From: Micrococcales bacterium
Lineage (GTDB): Bacteria > Actinomycetota > Actinomycetes > S36-B12 > UBA10799
Direction of reading: 5' to 3'
Assembly: GCA_023252115.1 (NCBI GenBank)
Contig: JAHEXM010000055.1
Span: forward strand, 1-8,558
Length of the DNA stretch: 8,558 bases
The position numbers were made by a program, and so were the translations under genes. Of this stretch, positions 1 through 7,472 are shown in pieces. The notes beneath the pieces were generated by a model. It did no database searches and was not told where the DNA came from. It saw only the letters and a program-made list of their open reading frames with translations. Within the stretch, counting starts at the first letter, position 1. Every line of letters starts with the position of its first letter.

Positions 1-569
1 GAGCAGTCGGCGCTGAACATGTGACGGGTGGGTTTGCTGCGGTGTATCGGGTGCTCTCTGCGTTTGAAGATGCGGGCAGGGCAAGACGCGGGTACGTCAT
101 CGAGGGACTCGGTGCCGCACAGTTTGCATTGCCTGGGGCGGTGGATCGACTCAGGGTGGTGGCTCGCACCACAGACGAAGCAGCGAATTCGAGCTCACCT
201 GCACGGTCGGCCCAACTGCTTGCGGCATGCGATCCAGCGAACCCGTTCGGTGCCGCACTGCCGTGGCCGATGTCATCCAACGAAGTCGGGCACCGCCCAG
301 GTCGTAAGGCTGGCGCAGTCGTTGTATTGGTAGACGGAATGTTGACTATGTATATGGAACGCGGCGGGCGAACCCTCTTGACGTTTTGCTCCGAGGAAGC
401 CTTACTCAGCAGCTCAGCAACAGAGCTGGCTCGCGCGACAGCCGCTGGAAAACTCGGACGCCTCACAATCGAAAGGTGCGACGGCCTGGACATTCGAACG
501 GCGCCGATTGGCGACATCCTGCGGGAGGCCGGATTCAGCATGACCCCGCGCGGACTACGAATCAGCTAA
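1..569 (+). CDS. lhr: Lhr-type ATP-dependent DNA helicase, C-terminal end (5' truncated)
   Basis: This is the last ~188 residues of a much larger protein. The frame is open from base 3 to the window edge, so the start lies outside. The segments [23 protein letters not shown], split here as [10 protein letters not shown] and AGRARRGY, then [57 protein letters not shown] and a TPRGLR end are what I recognise from the C-terminal region of actinobacterial Lhr, a family of about 1500 residues. No helicase motif lies in the visible part; those sit in the missing N-terminal half. Mycobacterial Lhr is a single-strand DNA-dependent ATPase and 3'-to-5' helicase linked to DNA damage responses. The TAA stop overlaps the stop of convergent clgR by four bases. 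The identification rests on remembered family sequence, but the length and density of the match make it strong. Confidence 0.9.
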   Translation, partial: AVGAEHVTGGFAAVYRVLSAFEDAGRARRGYVIEGLGAAQFALPGAVDRLRVVARTTDEAANSSSPARSAQLLAACDPANPFGAALPWPMSSNEVGHRPGRKAGAVVVLVDGMLTMYMERGGRTLLTFCSEEALLSSSATELARATAAGKLGRLTIERCDGLDIRTAPIGDILREAGFSMTPRGLRIS

Positions 570-844
570 GCAGCTACAACCACCGAAGCTTGCGTGGTCG
601 CTTGTCGTTCTTCAGCTTGTTCGGCTTGTTCGCCGACTGATTTGAGGACGGTGCTCATCGGGACATCGAGTGCCCCACAGATGGCAGCGAGCAGTTCGCT
701 CGACGCTTCTTTCTGTCCACGTTCAACCTCGGACAGGTAACCCAAGGAGACTCGCGCTGCCGATGAAACCTCACGCAGCGTGCGACCTTGATACTGCCGC
801 GTGCGACGCAACTCGTCGCCAATGATGTCGCGCAGAACAATCAT
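566..844 (-). CDS. clgR: ClgR-type XRE-family transcriptional regulator
   Basis: A 92-residue DNA-binding regulator. The XRE/Cro-type helix-turn-helix spans about residues 22-43 ([20 protein letters not shown]), followed by [21 protein letters not shown], the family signature of actinobacterial ClgR. In Corynebacterium, Streptomyces and Mycobacterium, ClgR activates clp protease and other proteostasis genes and controls its own gene. The ATG at 842-844 has a good Shine-Dalgarno (GGGAGG, minus strand, within about 851-857) about 7 nt upstream. The tail after residue 70 is Glu/Gln/Ala-rich and ends VVVAA, which resembles the alanine-ended tails recognised by ClpP-linked unfoldases (see findings). 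It lies 144 bp downstream of cinA, so it may be read from the rimO-pgsA-cinA transcript, its own promoter, or both. Its 3' end overlaps that of lhr. At 92 residues it is slightly shorter than the ~110 residues of mycobacterial ClgR, through a shorter tail. Confidence 0.9.
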   Translation of the reverse strand: MIVLRDIIGDELRRTRQYQGRTLREVSSAARVSLGYLSEVERGQKEASSELLAAICGALDVPMSTVLKSVGEQAEQAEERQATTQASVVVAA

Positions 845-988
845 GCGGACCCTCCCTTCAGCGGTGACCTCAACCGTACATCGGGTACCTAGCTTTGTGC
901 GCTATCCAATTTGCAATTCACCGGATATCCACAGGTGACAACCGGGCGGGTGGCGGCGGGATTCCCACTTTTGCGATCTATTTTTCAG
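845..988 (-). promoter_or_regulatory. cinA-clgR intergenic region, probable clgR promoter/operator
   Basis: This 144-bp gap is long compared with the overlapping junctions upstream of it, which suggests that clgR has its own control. Three elements are visible: an interrupted palindrome TAGC-N7-GCTA at 890-904; an inverted repeat TCACC-N11-GGTGA at 918-938 that encloses a GGATATCC palindrome at 923-930; and a possible -10 hexamer TACGGT (minus strand, 873-878) without a convincing -35. I looked for the published corynebacterial ClgR consensus (CGC-N5-GCG core) and did not find a clear copy, so autoregulation cannot be shown from the sequence. No terminator hairpin with a U-tract follows cinA. 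Confidence 0.4.
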
Positions 989-1471
989 CTATATCGAGCG
1001 TAGATACTCAATCGTTAGCTCCAGAACCGCAAGAACACTGTCTTGTCGGATCTGATCTCTGGTGCCAGTGAGATGCAAGTCACGGCAACTTGATGTGGCG
1101 GTAGCACGATCGTGGATTGCGACAAACACCGTGCCCACCGGTTTCCCGCCGGCCGGTTCGGGTCCGGCGACACCGGTAGTCGATATTCCAAAGCGGGCAT
1201 CCAAAGCCATTCCGACCGCTGCGGCCATGCTGCGCGCAACCTCCGGATCGACCGGTCCGCGATCGGCAAGCAATTCAGCTGACACTCCCAGCACAGCTGA
1301 TTTCACATCAGTCGCGTAGGCCACCACGCCACCGCGCACATAGTCTGATGCGCCGGGTACGGACGTCAGTTCCGCAACGACCAGACCTCCAGTCAAAGAC
1401 TCGGCGACTGCAATGTTCTCGCCCAGGCGTTCAAGTTCAAGCAATACGGCGGCAGCCAACGACTCAGGCAC
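989..1471 (-). CDS. cinA: CinA C-terminal domain protein, nicotinamide-nucleotide amidase (PncC-like)
   Basis: A stand-alone CinA C-terminal domain, 160 residues from the chosen start, close to the usual ~160-165 for single-domain PncC. Family motifs in order are AVAESLTGG (about 22-29), VPGASDYVRGGVVAYATDVK (about 38-57), and TTGVAGPEPAGGKPVGTVFVA (about 98-118). The family deamidates nicotinamide mononucleotide to nicotinate mononucleotide plus ammonia, recycling the NMN released by NAD-dependent reactions. It lacks the N-terminal molybdopterin-binding-like (COG1058) domain of full-length CinA. I chose GTG at 1469-1471 because family similarity begins right after it. An upstream ATG at 1520-1522 would add 17 non-conserved residues lying inside pgsA. 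The GTG overlaps the pgsA stop by 8 bases, with a weak AGAAAGG about 11 nt upstream, so translation is probably coupled to pgsA. The Leu in AESLTGG, where many proteobacterial members have Cys, is in my recollection common in actinobacteria. Confidence 0.88.
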   Translation of the reverse strand: MPESLAAAVLLELERLGENIAVAESLTGGLVVAELTSVPGASDYVRGGVVAYATDVKSAVLGVSAELLADRGPVDPEVARSMAAAVGMALDARFGISTTGVAGPEPAGGKPVGTVFVAIHDRATATSSCRDLHLTGTRDQIRQDSVLAVLELTIEYLRSI

Positions 1472-2111
1472 TGGGACGAGGGCCTTTCTTGTGAACGCGA
1501 ATTGCCCGGACCACGTAATCAACGCCCGTGACGACCGTCAATACAACGGCGATGCCCATGATCCAAGCGCGAACAGTTGCCGGTATGCCAGTGAGCGGCA
1601 GCAAATACATGAAGATGGCGATTAGTTGAGCAACAGTCTTGGCTTTGCCGCCGCGACTTGCCGGAATGACCGCGTAACGAATAACCCAAAATCGCGCCAG
1701 CGTGACGATGATTTCGCGGGCGAGAATGACAATGGTTACCCACCAGGCGAGATCACCAAGCGCACTCAGGATGATCAGAGCGCAGCCGGTCAGCGCCTTG
1801 TCGGCAATTGGATCAGCGATCTTTCCGAAATTGGTAACCAGATTGCGCTTGCGTGCGATAGCGCCGTCGAAGAAGTCAGTCACCGCCGCGATAAGGAAAA
1901 TGACCGCTGCCGTGATCCGGGCCCAATCCTGGTGACCATAGGCAATAAGGAGCCACGCAAACGGAATAACAAGGACAAGCCGAAGCATCGTCAACTCGTT
2001 CGGCAAATTCCATAGCGACGACTCGCTCGCCGGGTGACCCAAGGGGTCGGGCTTCACCGCGAGGCGCTTCCGTGGGGGGCTGGCGCTCCCGTCAGGCTGC
2101 CCTGCACTCAT
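1464..2111 (-). CDS. pgsA: CDP-diacylglycerol--glycerol-3-phosphate 3-phosphatidyltransferase
   Basis: An integral membrane phospholipid synthase of 215 residues. The CDP-alcohol phosphatidyltransferase signature is complete: D79-x2-D82-G83-x2-A86-R87-x8-G96-x3-D100-x3-D104 ([10 protein letters not shown] then [11 protein letters not shown]). The Asp residues bind the metal ion and CDP-diacylglycerol. Hydrophobic stretches near 42-58, 65-78, 107-130, 160-173 and 183-200 fit the six-helix fold. PgsA makes phosphatidylglycerol-phosphate from CDP-diacylglycerol and glycerol-3-phosphate, the entry to anionic phospholipids and cardiolipin. PgsA rather than another family member is inferred from its place between rimO and cinA; actinobacteria also have phosphatidylinositol-phosphate synthases with the same signature, usually in other neighbourhoods. 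The first ~33 residues are polar and non-conserved. The ATG overlaps the rimO stop as ATGA, with GAGGTG just upstream inside rimO, so translational coupling is likely. Confidence 0.9.
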   Translation of the reverse strand: MSAGQPDGSASPPRKRLAVKPDPLGHPASESSLWNLPNELTMLRLVLVIPFAWLLIAYGHQDWARITAAVIFLIAAVTDFFDGAIARKRNLVTNFGKIADPIADKALTGCALIILSALGDLAWWVTIVILAREIIVTLARFWVIRYAVIPASRGGKAKTVAQLIAIFMYLLPLTGIPATVRAWIMGIAVVLTVVTGVDYVVRAIRVHKKGPRPSA

Positions 2112-3499
2112 TCAGTCACCTCAGTGGCTATGAGATCAACACCGTCTGCAGCCTCGACCCTGGCACGAATCACCCCCCCGATGCGCGCGTCGCGATGCAA
2201 ACTAACCACCGTATCTCCATCTTCGGCGCCCTGATGTGCTGCTCGCCCGCGAGCTATATTGCCGTCTTCCAATTCCTCAACGAGGACGTCAACAATGTCG
2301 CCGACACGCTGTTCAGCCCGCAACGCAACGACGTCGTCTACCAAAGCAGTGATGCGTTCGACTCGCCGTCGAATCTCGTCGTGGTCAAGTTTGCCGTCTA
2401 GGTTGACCGCCTCGGTGCCGTCTTCGTCTGAGTATCCAAAGACACCAATTGCATCGAGTTCCGCATTGGCAATGAACTCTTCAAGCTCGAACAGATCTTC
2501 CTCTGTCTCGCCCGGAAAACCAACGATGACGTTGCTTCGGATGCCAGCATGCGGCGCTACCTCGCGAATGCGCTCAATCAAGTCGAGGAAATCTTCGGTG
2601 CCACCGAAGCGCCGCATCCGACGCAACACCGACGTACTTGCGTGCTGGAAGGACATATCAAAGTAGTCAGCTACGCCGTCAGTCTCGGCGATCGCATCAA
2701 TCAACCCAGGCCGCATCTCGGCTGGCTGCAAGTACGAGACGCGAACTCGCAACCCATCAGCAACACCGGCGATCTCTGGTAGCAATGTCTCGAGCAGTCG
2801 CATGTCGCCGAGGTCCTTGCCATAGGAAGTCGAGTTCTCGCTCACGAGTAGCAGTTCACTAACACCGTTTTGCGTGAGCCAACGGGCTTCATCCAGAACG
2901 TCAGATGGGCGACGCGAGACGAAGGACCCACGGAAACTCGGGATCGCACAAAAAGTGCAACGCCGGTCGCAGCCAGAGGCCAACTTCAGCGGGGCAATTG
3001 GACTGTTGTCGAGCCGAACACGGCCCTCGCCATGTCCAGGCACTTCGCCGATCGAGTCTTGACGATCAATAGGAGTGACCGGCAACAGCAAACGTCGATC
3101 GGTTGGTGCATGTGGCACGTGTGGTTCGCCGGCAACGATTGACCGAAGCCTGTCGCTGATGTCGGGATAGTCGTCAAAACCCAGGACGGCGTCAGCCTCG
3201 GGAAGCTCGCTTGCCAAGTCTTTGCCGTAACGCTGGGCAAGACAACCAACCGCGACAACAGCCTGCTTCTTGGTCGAGCTTTCTGAATATGCCAATAGTG
3301 TGTCGATTGAGTCTTTCTTGGCGGATTCGACGAAACCGCAAGTGTTGACGACAACTGCGTCGGCATCGTCGGCATCGTCGACCAACGTCCATCCGTTGGC
3401 GTCCAAGCGTCCGGCCAGTTCTTCGGAATCAACTTCGTTGCGCGCACAGCCAAGCGTGACGAGCGCCACTTTCAGCGGCGCTGGTTCGGTTGACGGCAT
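2108..3499 (-). CDS. rimO: Ribosomal protein S12 methylthiotransferase RimO
   Basis: A radical-SAM methylthiotransferase of 463 residues from the chosen start. The N-terminal MTTase domain carries C18, C54 and C86 ([31 protein letters not shown]), which bind the auxiliary 4Fe-4S cluster. The radical-SAM cluster motif is C177-x3-C181-x2-C184 ([17 protein letters not shown]). A TRAM-like domain fills about 395-463. [15 protein letters not shown] and the IPSFRG context fit RimO rather than the tRNA enzyme MiaB. RimO adds a methylthio group to a conserved Asp of ribosomal protein S12. The open frame runs back to 3727, but the extra 76 residues show no family similarity and would run antisense into the neighbouring gene. 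I chose ATG 3497-3499, where similarity starts and where a -10 hexamer lies exactly 6 nt upstream. It heads the rimO-pgsA-cinA operon. A short DDADDADA run at residues 41-48 comes from a tandem 9-bp DNA repeat. Confidence 0.92.
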   Translation of the reverse strand: MPSTEPAPLKVALVTLGCARNEVDSEELAGRLDANGWTLVDDADDADAVVVNTCGFVESAKKDSIDTLLAYSESSTKKQAVVAVGCLAQRYGKDLASELPEADAVLGFDDYPDISDRLRSIVAGEPHVPHAPTDRRLLLPVTPIDRQDSIGEVPGHGEGRVRLDNSPIAPLKLASGCDRRCTFCAIPSFRGSFVSRRPSDVLDEARWLTQNGVSELLLVSENSTSYGKDLGDMRLLETLLPEIAGVADGLRVRVSYLQPAEMRPGLIDAIAETDGVADYFDMSFQHASTSVLRRMRRFGGTEDFLDLIERIREVAPHAGIRSNVIVGFPGETEEDLFELEEFIANAELDAIGVFGYSDEDGTEAVNLDGKLDHDEIRRRVERITALVDDVVALRAEQRVGDIVDVLVEELEDGNIARGRAAHQGAEDGDTVVSLHRDARIGGVIRARVEAADGVDLIATEVTE

Positions 3500-3505
3500 C
3501 CAACA

Positions 3506-3511
3506 AGCGTA
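3506..3511 (-). promoter_or_regulatory. Candidate -10 element of rimO, leaderless layout
   Basis: On the minus strand this reads TACGCT, then six bases (tgttgg), then the rimO ATG. Transcription would begin at or next to the A of ATG, giving a leaderless mRNA. No Shine-Dalgarno precedes the ATG. The same hexamer and spacing occur before the ftsK start. No good -35 is visible: the expected place, about 3529-3534, lies over the start codon of the divergent gene. Confidence 0.55.
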
Positions 3512-3518
3512 TGCCCCG

Positions 3519-3524
3519 TAATGT
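3519..3524 (+). promoter_or_regulatory. Candidate -10 element of the serine hydrolase gene, leaderless layout
   Basis: TAATGT is followed by six bases (gggcgg) and the ATG at 3531, which puts the expected transcription start on the start codon. There is no clear Shine-Dalgarno. TTGACG at 3490-3495 resembles a -35 but is 23 bp away, too far for normal spacing. This hexamer lies 7 bp from the opposing rimO -10, so the two promoters cannot easily be occupied at the same time. Confidence 0.5.
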
Positions 3525-3530
3525 GGGCGG

Positions 3531-4418
3531 ATGATTCGGATGGGATTCAGACCAGTAATACCAGTGGTTGGCATCGCCATCGTCGCAGCGTCAATCTTGG
3601 CTGGACCAGCTGGCGCTACCCAAGCTGCGCCACTCGGCTCGCCCAATCGCGTCACCTCAATAGGGATGTGCACATCACCCGGATCTGCAAATGGAAACGC
3701 TCTGGCTGCGGCGTTGAATGCGCGCATCAGTCAAGCATTGAATGCACCTCGACGAAACAGCGTTGGCTTTTCGCTCACTGATTGGACAACCGGCGTCACC
3801 TGCAACTTCCGCTCCCACTGGCACACCGAATCGGCTAGCACCATCAAAGCAACCGTTGTCGCAGCACTCCTGTGGCAACACCAACAATCCGGCAAGCCAC
3901 TCTCGGCAACCGAGAAGAGTTTGAGTTCGCGAGCAATCCGATTCTCTGACAACGAAGCCGCCACCGCCCTTTTCAACCGAATCGGCAAGACGCCGGGTTT
4001 GCGGTCCTTCTTAAGAAGCGTCGGAATGAACGAAACCATCCCTTCGGGCACTGATCAGCTTGGCGGGAACACGTTGATCACTGCATCCGACGAGGTCCGC
4101 CTGATGCAGGTCATCAACGCCCAGCCGAGTGTGTTGACTCGCCTATCCCAGACGTTCGAGACCCACCTGCTTCACACCGTCGCAGCGGACCAGCGGTGGG
4201 GAGTACCCGCCGGTGCCGGTCGCGATAGCTTCGTTGAGAACAAGAACGGCTGGGGTCCACGCGCCACGCGCGGTTGGCGGATCACCTCGGTCGGCCACAT
4301 CGTCAATGCGCGCCACACCTACGGAATGTCGGTGATTTCTGACCGAAATCCGAGGATGAACTATGGCGTTACCGTATTGAATCGGGTCTCGCGGGCAGCC
4401 AATAGCCTGCTGGGTTAG
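3531..4418 (+). CDS. Secreted serine hydrolase, beta-lactamase/PBP-like fold
   Basis: An exported protein of 295 residues. Residues 1 to about 29-33 form a signal peptide: a basic start, a hydrophobic core [15 protein letters not shown], and Ala-rich possible cleavage sites. The active-site motifs of the serine beta-lactamase / D,D-peptidase superfamily follow in order: S103-T-I-K106 (nucleophile and general base), S139-D-N141, and K238-N-G240 in place of the usual K-T/S-G. The region [19 protein letters not shown] resembles a pattern I associate with uncharacterised actinobacterial secreted serine hydrolases. No ExxLN (Glu166) motif of class A beta-lactamases is evident, so I would not call it a resistance enzyme; a cell-wall peptidase or esterase role is equally possible. 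C47 and C91 could form a disulfide. ATG 3531 is preferred over the in-frame ATG 3540 because of the -10 spacing. It is divergent from rimO and is one of three plus-strand genes in an otherwise minus-strand block. Confidence 0.8.
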   Translation: MIRMGFRPVIPVVGIAIVAASILAGPAGATQAAPLGSPNRVTSIGMCTSPGSANGNALAAALNARISQALNAPRRNSVGFSLTDWTTGVTCNFRSHWHTESASTIKATVVAALLWQHQQSGKPLSATEKSLSSRAIRFSDNEAATALFNRIGKTPGLRSFLRSVGMNETIPSGTDQLGGNTLITASDEVRLMQVINAQPSVLTRLSQTFETHLLHTVAADQRWGVPAGAGRDSFVENKNGWGPRATRGWRITSVGHIVNARHTYGMSVISDRNPRMNYGVTVLNRVSRAANSLLG

Positions 4419-4484
4419 CCGATTACCGCCAGTAACCGAAACTTCTGCCGAAATTACATAAAGGTTCTTTGGTTGCGGCCGATA

Positions 4485-4497
4485 ACTACTATGTAGT
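4485..4497 (+). promoter_or_regulatory. Promoter with overlapping palindrome before the 97-aa gene
   Basis: In the 103-bp gap 4419-4521, ACTAC-TAT-GTAGT is a perfect 5-3-5 inverted repeat. Inside it, TACTAT at 4487-4492 is a good -10 hexamer, so a protein bound to the palindrome would block the promoter. Transcription should start near 4499-4501, leaving a ~21-nt leader that contains the Shine-Dalgarno GGAGGT at 4511-4516. No good -35 is visible. A BlaI/MecI- or CopY-type repressor is one possibility, since their operators carry TAC...GTA half sites, but the match is too short to decide. The rest of the gap holds no clear terminator for the upstream gene. Confidence 0.45.
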
Positions 4498-4521
4498 CGT
4501 CGGCGTCACCGGAGGTGTGCG

Positions 4522-4815
4522 ATGCACAACGAGGGTCTGACTGAGCGAGCGCGAGATGCGCGAGAGCTCCTTGCTGCACGCTACGAAGTCAATCAGCTAC
4601 GCAACCACGACGAAGATCTACGAAGCAACGACGTCGAGGTCATGATGCGATTTGCCGAGCGGCTACTGAACGCAAGTAGTCATGCGCTTGAGCTCTCGCG
4701 TGACTACCTCGAGCACTATGGGGTGACGGATCTCGGTGGTCTCGAAGCGGACGCCGGACTATCAGAAAAGAACGCGTACCGAACTCGCGCGTGGAATCAA
4801 CGACTGGCTGGTTAG
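4522..4815 (+). CDS. Small charged helical protein of unknown function
   Basis: A 97-residue protein I do not recognise. It is supported as real by a strong Shine-Dalgarno (GGAGGT, 5 nt before the ATG), a -10 hexamer at a sensible distance, and a stop that falls exactly at the convergent ftsK stop (4-base overlap). It is rich in Glu, Arg, Leu and Ala and should be mostly helical: about residues 3-28 (LTERARDARELLAARYEVNQ), 37-66 (VEVMMRFAERLLNASS onwards to LEHYG), and a polar tail with Trp91. There is no signal peptide, membrane segment, cysteine or zinc motif, so it is probably cytoplasmic. Helix spacing suggests coiled-coil or dimer formation, but this is inference. It sits downstream of the serine hydrolase on the same strand but appears to have its own promoter. 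Confidence 0.75.
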   Translation: MHNEGLTERARDARELLAARYEVNQLRNHDEDLRSNDVEVMMRFAERLLNASSHALELSRDYLEHYGVTDLGGLEADAGLSEKNAYRTRAWNQRLAG

Positions 4816-7466
4816 TCGCCTTCTTCGTCAAGTCCGATCACCGCAGGTACAGATTCACCGCGCAGCTCTGCTAACACACTTGCCAAGTCATCAGGGTTAA
4901 CCAGGACGTCCCGGGCTTTGGAACCCTCGGATGGTCCGACGATTCCGCGCGACTCCATCAAGTCCATTAGCCGACCTGCCTTGGCGAAACCCACTTTCAG
5001 TTTGCGCTGCAACATCGAGGTTGAGCCGAACTGCGTACTAACGACTAATTCAGCTGCCGAAAGCAGCAAGTCGAGGTCATCGCCAATGTCATCCGCAACG
5101 ATTCGCGGGCCGGCAACCGCAGCGAGCACGTCGTCGCGATAGTCCGGCTCCAATTGTTGCTTGCAATGCTCGACCACTGCACGCACCTCGGCTTCGGAAA
5201 CAAACGCGCCTTGAACTCGGATTGGTTTGCTCGCACCCATCGGCAAGAACAACCCGTCCCCTTGTCCGATCAGTTTCTCGGCACAAGGTTGATCCAAAAT
5301 TACGCGACTGTCGGTCAAGCTCGACGTTGCGAACGATAAACGGCTCGGGACATTCGCTTTGATCAATCCGGTCACGACATCGACACTTGGTCGTTGAGTT
5401 GCTAGAACCAGGTGGATGCCAGCTGCGCGCGCCAGCTGTGTGATGCGAACGATCGCATCTTCAACATCGCGTGGTGCGACCATCATCAGGTCGGCAAGCT
5501 CGTCAACCACGATGAGTAGGTAGGGATAAGGCTCCAGAACACGATCACTATCCGGCGGGAGCTTGACCTTGCCAGCTCGCACAGCGGCGTTGAAATCATC
5601 GAGGTGACGGAAACCAAATTCCGAGAGGTCGTTGTAGCGGACCTCCATTTCCTTGACTACCCAACCAAGTGCATCCGCAGCCTTCTTTGGGTTGGTGATG
5701 ATGGGGGTGATGAGGTGCGGGACTCCGTCATACAAGGTGAGCTCGACGCGCTTTGGGTCAATCAGCACGAGGCGAACTTCGGAAGGAGTTGAACGCATCA
5801 GGATCGACGTGATCAGAGCATTGATACAGCTCGACTTGCCAGCCCCTGTTGCGCCGGCCACCAACATGTGCGGCATTTTTGCGAGGTTGGCGCAGAGGAA
5901 TCCGCCCTCGACATCTTTGCCAAGGCCGACCACCATCGGGTGTTGGTCGGATGCAGCGGCACGACTGCCGAGAACATCGCTGAGGCTGACGAGTTCGCGG
6001 TCCGCGTTCGGGATCTCGATGCCGATGGCAGAGCGTCCGGGAATCGGCGACAGGATCCGGATGTCGGAACTCGCAACTGCGTAAGCGATGTTCTTGGTGA
6101 GTGCGGTTACCCGTTCGACCTTGACGCCGTCGCCCAGCTCAACTTCGTAACGAGTCACGGTCGGACCCCGGCTAAAGCCGGTGACCCGTGCGTCAACCTC
6201 GAACTGGGTGAGCACTTCGGTCAGTTGTTCAACAACGCGGTCGTTTGCTTTGGTCGCCGCTTTTGGTACCGGACCGGCCTTGAGCAAGTTCGCCGCGGGT
6301 AACTGATAGGACAGATCACCAGCGAGCGACAGTTGCTCAGCGCGTCGGGGTTCCTGCTTCGGCAGAGCTTCGGTGGAACCCACGATCGGGATGTCAGTTC
6401 GCGTTTCGCCGATTGACCCTTCCGCGCTGGCCGCGGCGGTTTTGTCATCGGTGACGACTTTTGCAAAGGGCTCATCGCCGACCAGGGAGATGGCGGCATC
6501 CTCTTCTTCAGGCCGCAGTAGACCAAATCGAGTTGCCAAAGCCATCGGGCTGTACTTGCTTGGGCCCGCAGCCGGATCCTTCTTTTTGCGAAGACTGCTA
6601 AGACTCAGTCGGCTCGATGAAGTGTTGTCCGCGTTTCTGCCACCCGGACTCTGGTTGGTCGACGCGCCATGCGGCGGTAGGTCCGCATCATCCTCGTCCT
6701 CCTCGTCGTCACGCAGCGACCAGAGGTCGCGGACCTTGTCACGCACCATCGAAAACGGAGTCGAGGTTGCAAGCAGGAGACCGAACCCGAGCAGCGCGAG
6801 CATGCCCACACCGGTAACGAACGATCCGACTGCGGCGACAACGGGCGCCGTAATAAGCCATCCGACCCAACCGCCTGCTGCACGCATCGCATCGGCACCA
6901 GATGACGGGGTTGGGGCGCCGACTATGCAATGCCACAAACCTGCGACCGCTGCAATGGTGATTGCCCAACCGAAGATGACTGAATTGTCGACCCGGCGCG
7001 TCGGATGACGAAATGTCGTCCACGCCCACCACAGCAGTCCGAACGGGATGACGTAGATCAGTGCGCCCAGAAATCCAGCAACAAAGAAGGTGACCAGGTC
7101 ACCTATTGGTCCAGCAAGTCCTAGCCACGCAGTCACCGCAATCAAGAAAGCCGCGACCACCATCAGTAGACCAGTGCCATCGCGACGCTGCGTCTTCGTC
7201 AGGTCAGCGCCGGAAAACGCCCGAACCGATCCACCGAGCGTATGAGCGATTGCCATCCAAACTGCGCTGGCACCCAAATACAGTGCCGTAGCAATCTTGC
7301 GCATTGCACTGGGCTTCTTGCGCCGTGGTGCCTGCCGGCTTCCGCCAGAGCGTGACGCAGCCTTGTTTCCGGCACTGCGATAGGTCGTGCCTTGGCGCGA
7401 CCGTGAGCTTGACGAGCGTGAACTCGAACTCCTGGATCGCCCTGAGGTCGGCGTGCGGGTTGCCAC
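4812..7466 (-). CDS. ftsK: DNA translocase FtsK
   Basis: A DNA translocase of 884 residues from the chosen start, typical of actinobacterial FtsK/SpoIIIE. In order: a Ser/Arg-rich basic head (about 1-55); membrane segments near 100-118, 123-149, 162-182 and 202-234; an acidic then polar linker (about 252-400); and the motor. The motor has Walker A GATGAGKS at 538-545, Walker B LLIVVDELADL at 650-660, and LVLATQRPSVDVVTGLIKAN. The C-terminal gamma winged helix (about 815-862, RKLKVGFAKAGRLMDLMESRGIVGP) reads the polar KOPS-type sequences and activates XerCD in well-studied FtsK. It acts at the division septum to clear chromosome ends. The frame runs back to 7529, but I chose GTG 7464-7466: it gives the family-typical MATRT start and has a -10 hexamer 6 nt upstream. 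Its stop overlaps that of the 97-aa gene by four bases. Confidence 0.96.
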   Translation of the reverse strand: MATRTPTSGRSRSSSSRSSSSRSRQGTTYRSAGNKAASRSGGSRQAPRRKKPSAMRKIATALYLGASAVWMAIAHTLGGSVRAFSGADLTKTQRRDGTGLLMVVAAFLIAVTAWLGLAGPIGDLVTFFVAGFLGALIYVIPFGLLWWAWTTFRHPTRRVDNSVIFGWAITIAAVAGLWHCIVGAPTPSSGADAMRAAGGWVGWLITAPVVAAVGSFVTGVGMLALLGFGLLLATSTPFSMVRDKVRDLWSLRDDEEDEDDADLPPHGASTNQSPGGRNADNTSSSRLSLSSLRKKKDPAAGPSKYSPMALATRFGLLRPEEEDAAISLVGDEPFAKVVTDDKTAAASAEGSIGETRTDIPIVGSTEALPKQEPRRAEQLSLAGDLSYQLPAANLLKAGPVPKAATKANDRVVEQLTEVLTQFEVDARVTGFSRGPTVTRYEVELGDGVKVERVTALTKNIAYAVASSDIRILSPIPGRSAIGIEIPNADRELVSLSDVLGSRAAASDQHPMVVGLGKDVEGGFLCANLAKMPHMLVAGATGAGKSSCINALITSILMRSTPSEVRLVLIDPKRVELTLYDGVPHLITPIITNPKKAADALGWVVKEMEVRYNDLSEFGFRHLDDFNAAVRAGKVKLPPDSDRVLEPYPYLLIVVDELADLMMVAPRDVEDAIVRITQLARAAGIHLVLATQRPSVDVVTGLIKANVPSRLSFATSSLTDSRVILDQPCAEKLIGQGDGLFLPMGASKPIRVQGAFVSEAEVRAVVEHCKQQLEPDYRDDVLAAVAGPRIVADDIGDDLDLLLSAAELVVSTQFGSTSMLQRKLKVGFAKAGRLMDLMESRGIVGPSEGSKARDVLVNPDDLASVLAELRGESVPAVIGLDEEGD

Positions 7467-7472
7467 GTCGAG

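Noticed and set aside
845..988. ClgR autoregulatory box
   Set aside because: The published CGC-N5-GCG core was looked for on both strands and no clear copy was found; only other, unassigned palindromes are present.
2259..2666. Long plus-strand open frame inside rimO
   Set aside because: It is antisense to a well-conserved enzyme, is extremely Ser/Arg-rich as expected for reverse-frame reading of GC-rich coding DNA, and has no Shine-Dalgarno.
3357..3382. Tandem GTCGGCATC repeat
   Set aside because: It is only about two and a half units and simply encodes DDADDADA in a variable part of RimO.
3500..3727. Longer RimO with 76 extra N-terminal residues
   Set aside because: The extension has no family similarity, lies antisense to the serine hydrolase signal peptide, and the MPSTEP start has a correctly spaced -10.
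3531..4418. Antibiotic-resistance beta-lactamase
   Set aside because: The fold motifs are there, but the KTG motif is altered and the class A Glu166 motif is not evident, so a resistance role is not supported.
5653..6302. Plus-strand frames of over 140 residues inside ftsK
   Set aside because: They are shadows of the conserved FtsK motor sequence, with no ribosome binding site or recognisable domain.
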